A DNA stretch of 18,710 nucleotides, taken from the NCBI GenBank assembly GCA_028825055.1, contig JAPKAW010000013.1, positions 1 to 18,710 of the forward strand, in the 5' to 3' direction. Below, in pieces: positions 7,558-13,779 of the stretch. The notes below the pieces were generated by a model. It worked only from the letters and a program-made list of their open reading frames with translations, did no database searches and had not been told where the DNA came from. Both the position numbers and the translations under genes were made by a program. Position 1 is the stretch's first letter. The number at the start of each line of letters is the position of its first letter. This DNA comes from Flavobacteriales bacterium (lineage in GTDB: Bacteria; Bacteroidota; Bacteroidia; Flavobacteriales_D; Sanyastnellaceae).

Positions 7558-8844
7558 ATGATTAAAATGCATTGGTCACTTGTCGGAGTCGTGTGTCTTG
7601 CTTTATTTGGATGTGCAAGCGTTCCAGGAGAGAGGGCCGATTCTTTTACATGGAACCCTCAAGTGGAGGCGGGTGAGACACTTGAATCCTTTGGTGCGTT
7701 GGATGCTATGCTTGACAGTGCCGTGAAGGCAGGTGAAATTCCTGGCGCAGAGGTGTTGATTGTTCGACAGGGTAAGGTCGTTCACCACCAAGTGCATGGC
7801 TGGAGCAATCCGATGGATTCGCTCACGTTGCAAAAGCAGTCCATTTACCGCATTTGTTCGCAAACCAAGGCATTGACTTCCACGGCGGCGTTGATCTTGT
7901 GGGAGCGAGGTCTACTCGATTTAGATGATCCTGTGGAGCAATACATCCCCTCGTTTTCCAATTTGGAATTGCTGGATAGTCTTTCCGATGACACGACATA
8001 TACGACCATTCCTCACGACCGTACGATGACCATTCGGCATCTTCTCACACACCAATCGGGATTATCCTATGGAGAGATTGGAGACCCTCGGTTTGATCAG
8101 ATTTACGCAAAGGCAGGCGTGGTGGACTTGTTTACGACGAAGCCGATTACGGCTGCGGAGAATTGCGAACGATTGGCCACAACGGCCTTGATCCATGCTC
8201 CTGGGGCGCAATGGAATTACAGTTTGGGTTTGGAGGTGGTAGTGCGGGTTGTAGAAGTGGTGTCTGGACAGCCCTTTGATGTTTTCTTGACAACGGAATT
8301 GCTGGATCCATTGGGCATGACCGATACGCACTTTTACTTGCCAGAGGCTTTGGTGGATCGCTTAGTCCCCGTGTGTGAGCCTTCTGAAGATGGGTGGAAG
8401 CTGCATGAACACCGCCAGTACACAACCGATTATCCCGTGGCAGGGGCGCGAACGTTCTTTGGTGGCGGCGCTGGTCTCTCCAGCACAGCGATGGACTATG
8501 CGAAATTTCTACAGATGTACTTGAACCGCGGGGCGTTCAACGGCCATCGGGTTCTCAAAGAAGCCACAGTGGATTCGATCATGTCCAATCAAGAGGTTGA
8601 ACTTCGGGAGGGCAGTGGCTGGCACCAAGGTTTGGCGTTCGGTGTTCAGAACGAATTGGGTCAGGCTGCTGGGGGCAGTCCCGCGGGTACTTTCTTCTGG
8701 GGTGGATACTTCAACACGACCTATGCCGCAGACCCATCGACAGGTACGATCGGTATTTTGATGAAGCAAACCTATGGAGCAAATGACCCGACTTCAGGGC
8801 GCTTCAGCTCGTTGGTTTTTCCAGGCAGTAAAGAGACTCACTGA
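7558..8844 (+). CDS. Lipoprotein serine hydrolase of the beta-lactamase/class C esterase family
   Basis: The 428-residue product starts with a lipoprotein signal (lipobox LFGC, Cys19). The penicillin-recognising serine fold spans about 45-415. The SxxK motif is SQTK (nucleophile Ser101, Lys104), the tyrosine motif is Y221-S-L, and the third motif is WGG (381-383) in place of KTG. MTIRHLLTHQSGLSYG, LDPLGMTDTHFY and GGGAGLSSTAMDYAKFLQM are hallmarks of this family. With YSL instead of YxN and WGG instead of KTG, it is more likely an EstB-like esterase or D-amino-acid peptidase than an antibiotic-resistance enzyme. It follows the secreted esterase by 44 nt on the same strand and may be co-transcribed. 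Its stop overlaps the convergent gene by 7 nt. An ATG three codons in is an alternative start. Confidence 0.9.
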   Translation: MIKMHWSLVGVVCLALFGCASVPGERADSFTWNPQVEAGETLESFGALDAMLDSAVKAGEIPGAEVLIVRQGKVVHHQVHGWSNPMDSLTLQKQSIYRICSQTKALTSTAALILWERGLLDLDDPVEQYIPSFSNLELLDSLSDDTTYTTIPHDRTMTIRHLLTHQSGLSYGEIGDPRFDQIYAKAGVVDLFTTKPITAAENCERLATTALIHAPGAQWNYSLGLEVVVRVVEVVSGQPFDVFLTTELLDPLGMTDTHFYLPEALVDRLVPVCEPSEDGWKLHEHRQYTTDYPVAGARTFFGGGAGLSSTAMDYAKFLQMYLNRGAFNGHRVLKEATVDSIMSNQEVELREGSGWHQGLAFGVQNELGQAAGGSPAGTFFWGGYFNTTYAADPSTGTIGILMKQTYGANDPTSGRFSSLVFPGSKETH

Positions 8845-9212
8845 CGCCGAGAGGTGCCGTTTTCAGCAGCAAAACGAGCAGCCACTTTTTGCAGATCCTG
8901 AATTTGCAGTTCCGTGACGCCCCACGTCGCCATGAAATGTGCTTTCATGAGCTCGTCCATAACAATGGCGCCTTGGGTTTCACGTGCTTGAGACAGTACG
9001 CGCAGGTATGGCATAAGAGCTTCCTGTGCCTGGTCAGCATCAAGTTCTGTCACCCGCATAATGAGATCATGGATCATTTCAGATTCTAGACCAAACGCCG
9101 TGTATGCTTCGGCAATGACGTGACTCATGTCGGTTGAAGCAGGAGGGGCGCTGGATTGGCTAAAAGCCAATACCGGAAAGCAAATCAAAGCGGTAAGAAG
9201 CGTGTTTTTCAT
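8838..9212 (-). CDS. Small exported helical protein of unknown function
   Basis: The 124-residue product has a clear signal peptide (MKNTLLTALICFPVLAFSQ). The mature part of about 105 residues reads as amphipathic helices, rich in Ala, Glu, Leu and Met and without cysteines (for example IHDLIMRVTELDADQAQEALMPYLRV). I do not recognise a family. Its start lies 15 nt after the stop of the large T9SS type B protein gene, so the two are probably one operon. PorP/SprF proteins commonly sit beside such genes; this one is too short and not barrel-like, so it is not that. Its stop overlaps the convergent hydrolase stop by 7 nt. No terminator was found behind it. Confidence 0.72.
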   Translation of the reverse strand: MKNTLLTALICFPVLAFSQSSAPPASTDMSHVIAEAYTAFGLESEMIHDLIMRVTELDADQAQEALMPYLRVLSQARETQGAIVMDELMKAHFMATWGVTELQIQDLQKVAARFAAENGTSRRQ

Positions 9213-9227
9213 AGTATTGGGGAGTGA

Positions 9228-12041
9228 TCAGTCTCTAAAAATGGAAATTGTCCCGGCACACCACTCGGTAAGTCCGGGAGTTTCCAAACAGGGGTAATTC
9301 TGAATTTCCAAAGTGTAGTAATACACTCCGTCTGGAACCTCGGTGCCATCTTGCTTACGTCCAGAAAACCCGGCGGTTTCCGGTGTCATGGTGTAAACGA
9401 GTTGTCCCCAACGATTGTAGATGTCGATGGTATAGTAAAGGCAAGAGGCGACGGCTGCCGGAAGTTCAAAGCGGTCATTGTAGTCATCGCCGTTCGGTGT
9501 GATGACATTCGGTACGAAAAACTCGGTGAGATCAAGGGCGTTTTGAAGCACAACCGATTCGTTGGTACTGTAGCTGCAGCCGTATATATCCGTTACGGTC
9601 AAGCCTAAATCAAACGTTCCGGTTTGATCAAAGTAAAAGACGGGTTCCGCAAAAATAGCGATGGCCTCATTGTCCAAGAACCAAGCATATTCATGGTCTG
9701 TGTTGGGATCTGGCGTTGTGCTTTGAAGTTGCAACTCATTGCAAATCAATTGAAAATCAAACGTCGGTTCTAGTGGAGTCGCCAAGACATACGGTTGTAC
9801 CTCCGTGTAGGTGCAGCCATTGGCATCGGTATAGCTGTAGCCCACCTCGTAGTCACCAGGTGCAGCGCCTTCATGCACAAGTTCACTTCCATTCAATAAA
9901 TCCCCTGACAACGTACCTCCGTTTGGAGTAGGATTCAAGGGGATATTGCCATCATACAGACAGTAGCTATCGGCGGCTCCAAGGTCCACAGCAGGCAGTG
10001 GCTGAACAACCAGTTGCACCGTGACGATACTGTCGCAACCGGCGGTTGTTTGAAGCAAGGACACATAGTCACCTTCTGTTCCGATGTCCACGCCGTCGGG
10101 CATGCTAAACACTTGTCCATCGCAGATTTCCGCGGGATAAGTCAGGTTGTAGGCCTGATTCAATTGCAAGTCAATCGTAACGCTGCTATCGCATCCCAAG
10201 GCAGTTTGTAGTCCAAAATCAAATGAGCCTGATGAGGTAGGTAGGGTTCCGTCAGGAAACAGATACGACCCGTCATCGCAAGCACTGAGCGCCACATCGA
10301 GATCGTAGCTTGGTGCGATGCTTACTACAGCAATGATGGTGCTGTCACAACCGTTGAGAGCCGTCAGGACCACGGTGTAAATCCCTTCTTCATCTACAAT
10401 GCTTCCGTCGGCAAGCTCCACCGGTTCACCTTCACACAGTCCCAGTGCAATTTGGACCGTAGCAGGTTGTAGAATGCTTACGACGGTGGTGATCGAACTG
10501 TCACACTGTGCGTTTGCCGTTTGCATGACAACGGGGTAGGTGCCTGGGGAATCGACTTCAACACCGTCAGGTAACATAAAAGTTTCACCCGCACACAAGG
10601 CGATGGGCATTTGAAAATCGTAGGTGGATTGTTCCAGGAGATTGAGCGTCACAATGCTGTCGCAGCCCGCCAAGCTGGCGTATTGAGCGACATAGGTTCC
10701 TTCCTCGCTGACCTCACTGCCGTCAGGCATTTGAAAGGTTCCATTTTCGCAGAAAAACTCGGTCGATTCTGCATTGATCTGGTAGGCGATTGTAATGGTG
10801 GTATCTGAGCTGCAGCCAGAAGTCGTTCCTGTTACCGTGTATGTGGTCGTTTCAGTAGGAGTGGCTGTGTTCACGGGGCCGTACCCATTGCTCAGGGACT
10901 CAATTGGAGACCATGAAAATTGATCTGCGCCGGATACATTCAACGTCACAGGATCATCATTGCAAGAAATCGAATCTGAGGCGGTCAGCGTCATGACGGG
11001 GTAGGGTACCACCGTAACTTGGATGTCAATGGTGTCTGTGCACTCTTCAGTTGACCCGATCACACTGTATACAGTCGTCGTGTCCGGAGTAGCCCACACT
11101 TCAGGACCACTTAGTGTGTCGATTCCGTAGCCTGGGCTCCACGAATAAACATCCGCGCCTTCCATGGTCAAGAACATCGAGTCACCTTGGCAATACAGGG
11201 GGTCTGCAGGAATGACTTGCAGGGCCAAACCGCCAACGGGTGTAATGCTAATTGAGCCTGCGCTGTTGACATTTCCAGCAACGCAGGTAAACCCAGCCGG
11301 GGTCAAGCTCGATCCACCACCACCACCACCACCTCCTAGGGTGCCCGATGCGAAGCAATCGCTTCCGCCACCGCCGCCGCCATATCGACCGCCGCCCCCT
11401 CCTCCACCGGGGCCTACGTTGTAGCATGGGTCAATAGCACCTGTGCCACCTTGAGCGATGGATCCGTTGCCTCCTTGGTTGCCGGAGGTGATCCAGGGGG
11501 GGCCGCCATTTCCGCCAGAATTGGTTGTGCCTCCGTTACCGCCGTCACCAAATGGACTCTCGCCCGTGACGCCAGAGATGCATCCGCCTCCTCCGCCAAA
11601 GGCATCCGTATTTCCGCCTCCCATTCCTCCTCCGCCTCCTGCGATGGCCACGCGGTCTGCAAAATCAAAAGGGGCGAATCGAATGTCAGATCCGCCTCCG
11701 CCTCCGCATCCTCCATTGGCATTGTTGTTGGCGGTTGCTCCTTCACCGCCGCCGTTATAGCCGCCGTCTGGACATCCGCCTGAATTGCCGACTCGAATCT
11801 CAATGACTTGTCCTTCTAAAACGTCTAGTATGCCCGAGACAGTGGCTCCACCTCCTCCGTTCGGTCCTCCGCCTTCACCACCTTCTAACACCACGTTTAA
11901 TTGGTAGACACAAGAAGGCACTACGTATGTCTCGACTTCACCTGTATACGAAAAGGTGGTCGTAATCTGGCTTGTGGCACTGCTGCTGTAAAAACAAGCC
12001 ACGATGAAAAAAGCAATGTGGTAGAAGCGAATTGGCATCAT
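9228..12041 (-). CDS. Large glycine-rich surface protein with PKD-like and Cys-repeat modules and T9SS type B (CHU_C) tail
   Basis: The ATG at 12041 is chosen because the upstream alternative (12083) is a TTG coinciding with a promoter-like element; the choice gives 937 residues. After a signal peptide (to about ATSQ, residue 25), residues about 30-270 form a glycine-rich domain like those of ALK-type GRDs (FSYTGEVETYVVP, AIAGGGGG, runs of up to eight Gly). Two PKD/Ig-like modules with the SWSP word follow (about 284-425), then five Cys-containing repeats of about 52 residues (431-682). A mixed region and another PKD-like fold (about 765-830) come before the gliding-motility-type C-terminal domain (about 840-937), which has FFVPNVITPNGDDYNDRFEL, YNRWGQLVY and DGTEVPDGVYYYTLEI. 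It is thus a T9SS substrate displayed on the cell surface, possibly an adhesin or matrix protein; that role is inferred. Confidence 0.9.
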   Translation of the reverse strand: MMPIRFYHIAFFIVACFYSSSATSQITTTFSYTGEVETYVVPSCVYQLNVVLEGGEGGGPNGGGGATVSGILDVLEGQVIEIRVGNSGGCPDGGYNGGGEGATANNNANGGCGGGGGSDIRFAPFDFADRVAIAGGGGGMGGGNTDAFGGGGGCISGVTGESPFGDGGNGGTTNSGGNGGPPWITSGNQGGNGSIAQGGTGAIDPCYNVGPGGGGGGGRYGGGGGGSDCFASGTLGGGGGGGGSSLTPAGFTCVAGNVNSAGSISITPVGGLALQVIPADPLYCQGDSMFLTMEGADVYSWSPGYGIDTLSGPEVWATPDTTTVYSVIGSTEECTDTIDIQVTVVPYPVMTLTASDSISCNDDPVTLNVSGADQFSWSPIESLSNGYGPVNTATPTETTTYTVTGTTSGCSSDTTITIAYQINAESTEFFCENGTFQMPDGSEVSEEGTYVAQYASLAGCDSIVTLNLLEQSTYDFQMPIALCAGETFMLPDGVEVDSPGTYPVVMQTANAQCDSSITTVVSILQPATVQIALGLCEGEPVELADGSIVDEEGIYTVVLTALNGCDSTIIAVVSIAPSYDLDVALSACDDGSYLFPDGTLPTSSGSFDFGLQTALGCDSSVTIDLQLNQAYNLTYPAEICDGQVFSMPDGVDIGTEGDYVSLLQTTAGCDSIVTVQLVVQPLPAVDLGAADSYCLYDGNIPLNPTPNGGTLSGDLLNGSELVHEGAAPGDYEVGYSYTDANGCTYTEVQPYVLATPLEPTFDFQLICNELQLQSTTPDPNTDHEYAWFLDNEAIAIFAEPVFYFDQTGTFDLGLTVTDIYGCSYSTNESVVLQNALDLTEFFVPNVITPNGDDYNDRFELPAAVASCLYYTIDIYNRWGQLVYTMTPETAGFSGRKQDGTEVPDGVYYYTLEIQNYPCLETPGLTEWCAGTISIFRD
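9996..10751 (-). repeat. Five tandem ~52-residue Cys repeats inside the type B surface protein
   Basis: The repeat start cysteines fall at residues 431, 483, 536, 588 and 640 of the 937-residue protein, spaced 52, 53, 52 and 52. The consensus is C(D/E/A)xxxxx(M/L)(P/A)DG......GxYxxxLQTxxGCDSxVTxxL. Two Cys per repeat suggest one disulfide per module. The DNA repeats have diverged, so recombination between them is not obviously recent. Confidence 0.85.
11314..11333. repeat. (CCA)n trinucleotide run encoding polyglycine
   Basis: Six CCA units plus CC on the plus strand code for an eight-Gly run on the minus strand. It lies in the densest part of the glycine-rich domain, where further CCG/CCT-rich stretches follow (to about 11720). 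Length change by slippage would keep the frame. Confidence 0.8.
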
Positions 12042-12056
12042 GTAAAATGATTTCCT

Positions 12057-12083
12057 GAAAGGTAAGATGTTATAAACGGACAA
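12057..12083 (-). promoter_or_regulatory. Candidate promoter of the type B surface protein operon
   Basis: On the minus strand TTG (12083-12081), 16 nt, then TACCTTTC (12064-12057, one mismatch to TAnnTTTG) precede the ATG at 12041 by 15 nt. The spacer is slightly short for the Bacteroidota consensus. It supports the shorter start over the TTG at 12083. Confidence 0.3.
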
Positions 12084-12161
12084 TCTAAAGTGTTCTATTG
12101 AGTCTGTTTAGAGTCGGTCTCTTTCGTTTTTATTTTCTGCATAAATTCTCATGCTAGAAGA

Positions 12162-12194
12162 TTTGGTCGTGGCCGTGCGAGAGTTGGAGGTTTG
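12162..12194 (+). promoter_or_regulatory. Weak candidate promoter of the CIA30-domain gene
   Basis: TTTG (12162-12165), 21 nt, then GAGGTTTG (12187-12194, first base off the TAnnTTTG consensus) precede the ATG at 12226, leaving a leader of about 26 nt. This is the only promoter-like layout I see in this part of the 184-nt divergent gap (12042-12225). Confidence 0.22.
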
Positions 12195-12225
12195 AACATC
12201 AGCCTACTCGGTGTGTTTATGAGGC

Positions 12226-12750
12226 ATGAATAATCCCGCGCTCAATTGGCTTGTCGCCTGTGTTTTTTCGTTTGGTTCCCAAGAAGGAGGTCTGGAAGGT
12301 TGGGCTACGGTAGATGATCGGGTCATGGGAGGGGTATCCAAATCCAAAGTCGTAGCAATTGATTCTGCTTTGCACTGGGAAGGGGAGTTGTCTCTAGAAA
12401 GCAATGGGGGGTTTGTCAGCGTAAGGAGTCCTTGGAATAGGGGGCAGCTCGGTAAGGCGCGCAAGGTGGTGATGAAGGCTAGGGGTTCCCAGGGCGTATA
12501 TGCGCTGCGACTTGCTTCAAGTCAGGTGTATTACGAGCCTTCGCATCAAGCGTTTTTTGAAGTAGACGAAACGTCTTGGACCACGTTTTCTTGGTCAATG
12601 GAAGAGTTTGAGACGACGGTTCTAGGGAGAGCAACGGGGGGGAACTTGGATGTGTCTAAAGTCGAGGATGTTGGCAGAGTCGGTGTCATGAAAAGTGATG
12701 GTAACCCAGGGGCATTTTGGTTAGAGATTGATTTTATTCGGTTTGAATAA
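12226..12750 (+). CDS. CIA30 (NDUFAF1-like) domain protein
   Basis: The 174-residue product is almost entirely one CIA30 domain, a jelly-roll fold named after the mitochondrial complex I assembly factor NDUFAF1. Diagnostic words are WATVDDRVMGGVSKSKV (about 26-42), LHWEGELSLESNGGFVSVRSP (about 48-69), a VVMKARG strand, and the end PGAFWLEIDFIRFE. Bacterial versions are widespread, small and mostly uncharacterised; they bind unknown ligands, and a role in complex I assembly should not be assumed. The first 20 residues are mildly hydrophobic (NWLVACVFSFGSQ) and may be a signal peptide, though without a clear positive n-region. It converges with the PKD-like gene and shares a terminator. Confidence 0.85.
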   Translation: MNNPALNWLVACVFSFGSQEGGLEGWATVDDRVMGGVSKSKVVAIDSALHWEGELSLESNGGFVSVRSPWNRGQLGKARKVVMKARGSQGVYALRLASSQVYYEPSHQAFFEVDETSWTTFSWSMEEFETTVLGRATGGNLDVSKVEDVGRVGVMKSDGNPGAFWLEIDFIRFE

Positions 12751-12783
12751 AAAAAAACGCGCACCGTTTAGGATGCGCGTTTC
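12748..12783 (-). terminator. Bidirectional intrinsic terminator between convergent genes, stronger on the minus strand
   Basis: AAACGCGCA (12755-12763) pairs perfectly with TGCGCGTTT (12774-12782) around a 10-nt loop. Read on the minus strand it is followed by an uninterrupted T run, because positions 12749-12757 are A, which terminates the 13282-12803 gene. On the plus strand it lies five bases past the CIA30 stop with only three T, so it is weaker there. Confidence 0.85.
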
Positions 12784-12802
12784 AATCAGAGAATAGAAGG
12801 TT

Positions 12803-13282
12803 TCAATCTTCGGCGAAAATTTCAATATTTGCGGCGGGCTTCTGGTTTGGCTCCGGCTTGACAGCAACGGTTGCTTCTTCAGTGGCTTGGTCGCCATAGC
12901 TGTCGGTTACAGTAAGTCGGAATGTGTATTCCCCAGGCTGGGCAGCAAACGATGTGATCTGTCCATCGGTCGCTTCTAAATTAACGGAGGTTCCTCCCAT
13001 TTGTTCCCATTGGAAAGAAATGGAGTCTGCGTCAGCATCTCCTGATGCTAAACCGTTCATGAATATTTGCAAGTCGTTAGTCTCTGCTTGGCTATCATGA
13101 GGAATTGTAAAATGGTATTTGGCGGCTTCTGTAGCTGCCAACGCGGCCGCTTCTGCTACCGCTTCTGCTTGAGTAACTGCTGTGGCTTCTGCTGCTGCGG
13201 TTCGTTCAAGTTGAGCCATTTTTAAATACCCCAATCCAGCTGCGCTAATCACGAGTGCGACAATGGTGATGATGCGTTCCAT
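12803..13282 (-). CDS. Membrane-anchored protein with Ala-rich stalk and PKD/Ig-like domain, function unknown
   Basis: The 159-residue product begins with one hydrophobic segment (about 4-20, IITIVALVISAAGLGYL) without a clear cleavage site, so it is probably an N-terminal anchor. An Ala/Glu-rich helix (about 24-54) made of near-repeats such as AAAEATAV and AVAEAAAL follows and may form a coiled-coil stalk. Residues about 66-142 look like a PKD/REJ-type Ig module (ISFQWEQMGG, then PGEYTFRLTVTDSYGDQATEEATVAV). The tail is acidic. It is the second gene of a two-gene unit behind the 75-aa protein, separated by 71 nt holding two hairpins, and it ends at a strong terminator. I do not recognise the protein. 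Its layout suggests an envelope-spanning stalk with an external binding domain. Confidence 0.8.
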   Translation of the reverse strand: MERIITIVALVISAAGLGYLKMAQLERTAAAEATAVTQAEAVAEAAALAATEAAKYHFTIPHDSQAETNDLQIFMNGLASGDADADSISFQWEQMGGTSVNLEATDGQITSFAAQPGEYTFRLTVTDSYGDQATEEATVAVKPEPNQKPAANIEIFAED

Positions 13283-13297
13283 GGATAGTGAGAATGG

Positions 13298-13323
13298 GGT
13301 GGTCCGATCAAGATCGGACCACC
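13298..13323 (-). other. GC-rich intercistronic hairpin, 12-bp perfect stem
   Basis: GGTGGTCCGATC (13298-13309) and GATCGGACCACC (13312-13323) are perfectly complementary around two bases; 11 bp with a four-base loop is more realistic. In the direction of transcription it lies between the 75-aa and 159-aa genes and ends 15 nt before the second ATG. There is no T run after it, so it is not a standard terminator. It may protect the upstream message from exonucleases, attenuate transcription, or limit translation of the second gene. Confidence 0.75.
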
Positions 13324-13331
13324 GTATTCAC

Positions 13332-13355
13332 AATTCAACTGGAATCAGTTGAATT
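13332..13355 (-). other. AT-rich hairpin overlapping the stop codon of the 75-aa gene
   Basis: AATTCAACT (13332-13340) pairs with AGTTGAATT (13347-13355) around GGAATC. It begins inside the TAA stop codon and precedes the GC-rich hairpin by 8 nt, forming a tandem structure in the intercistronic RNA. Confidence 0.65.
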
Positions 13356-13581
13356 ACTTCTTCTGAAGGATATTCCAAAGGATTAACAACGCCACCAATC
13401 CAACAAAGCCTCCATTGCCCAATTGGGAGATGAGAGCAGTAAGATTGTCGACAACCGTCATTCCTGGAAACATTTCTGCTCCAAACACGACTTCTGTCAC
13501 TACTGCCAAAGCAGCAAATCCGATTAACAACTGGGTGAGGCTTGTAAAAAAGCCGCCCATGAATTTGAAAACATTGTCCAT
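13354..13581 (-). CDS. 75-residue two-helix membrane protein of unknown function
   Basis: The product has a short N-terminus (MDNVFKFMGGFF) and a first hydrophobic segment (about 13-34) carrying a glutamate at position 30. A loop of about 20 residues (AEMFPGMTVVDNLTALISQL) and a Gly-led second hydrophobic segment (about 57-72) follow, and the protein ends in QKK. Size and the two-helix hairpin recall pilin-like, holin-like or ring-forming subunits, but no signature of VirB2/TrbC, holins or ATP synthase c was found, so no function is assigned. There is no Shine-Dalgarno site. It is the first gene of a unit with the PKD-like protein. The hairpins behind it are what one expects when the first product is needed in larger amounts. 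The upstream 198-nt gap carries an inverted repeat and a tandem direct repeat. Confidence 0.78.
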   Translation of the reverse strand: MDNVFKFMGGFFTSLTQLLIGFAALAVVTEVVFGAEMFPGMTVVDNLTALISQLGNGGFVGLVALLILWNILQKK

Positions 13582-13634
13582 GATGTAAGGGGTTTTGGGT
13601 TAGGACTGCCACAAACATCCGTCGATTATCTTCT

Positions 13635-13651
13635 CGTGTAATGTGTACACG
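13635..13651. promoter_or_regulatory. Inverted repeat upstream of the 75-aa/159-aa operon, possible operator
   Basis: CGTGTA-ATGTG-TACACG is a perfect 6-bp dyad with a 5-nt spacer, 54 bp upstream of the ATG at 13581. It shares the GTGTA-N5-TACAC core with the dyad at 945-961. A second, shorter perfect palindrome (GTGTACAC, 13643-13650) is nested in it, so the true axis is uncertain. No convincing -33/-7 pair was found in this gap. Confidence 0.33.
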
Positions 13652-13701
13652 AATTTGAAATGAACGTTGATATGTTAACTAATTCCGTTTTGTCAAACTA
13701 T

Positions 13702-13717
13702 TGATAGTCTGATAGTC
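13702..13717. repeat. Tandem 8-bp direct repeat TGATAGTC x2
   Basis: Two abutting perfect copies lie in the gap before the 75-aa/159-aa operon, next to TTTGACA on the minus strand (13697-13691). It could be an activator site or chance. Confidence 0.4.
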
Positions 13718-13779
13718 AGGAATGCTCTTCGGGAATCAGTCAGCGTAAGACACTGTTGTACTTAATACATATAATGTAT

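Noticed and set aside
7558..8844. Antibiotic-resistance beta-lactamase
   Set aside because: The SxxK is present, but YxN and KTG are replaced by YSL and WGG and the protein is a lipoprotein, pointing to an esterase/peptidase-like member rather than a resistance enzyme.
9312..9327. AGTGTA-GTAA-TACACT, resembling the intergenic dyads
   Set aside because: The spacer is 4 not 5, and it lies in codons for the conserved GVYYYTLE word of the CHU_C domain, so coding constraint explains it.
11164..11803. Proline-rich open frames on the plus strand and an alternative Ala/Glu-rich minus frame opposite the glycine-rich domain
   Set aside because: They are shadows of the GGN-codon-rich region of the type B surface protein; they lack signals, starts and family features.
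12042..12083. TTG start adding 14 residues to the type B surface protein
   Set aside because: The extension lengthens the signal peptide n-region, uses a rare start codon and overlaps the candidate promoter.
12151..12195. 14-codon ORF (MLEDLVVAVRELEV) upstream of the CIA30 gene
   Set aside because: Too short to separate from chance, with no ribosome site or family match; it overlaps the weak promoter candidate.
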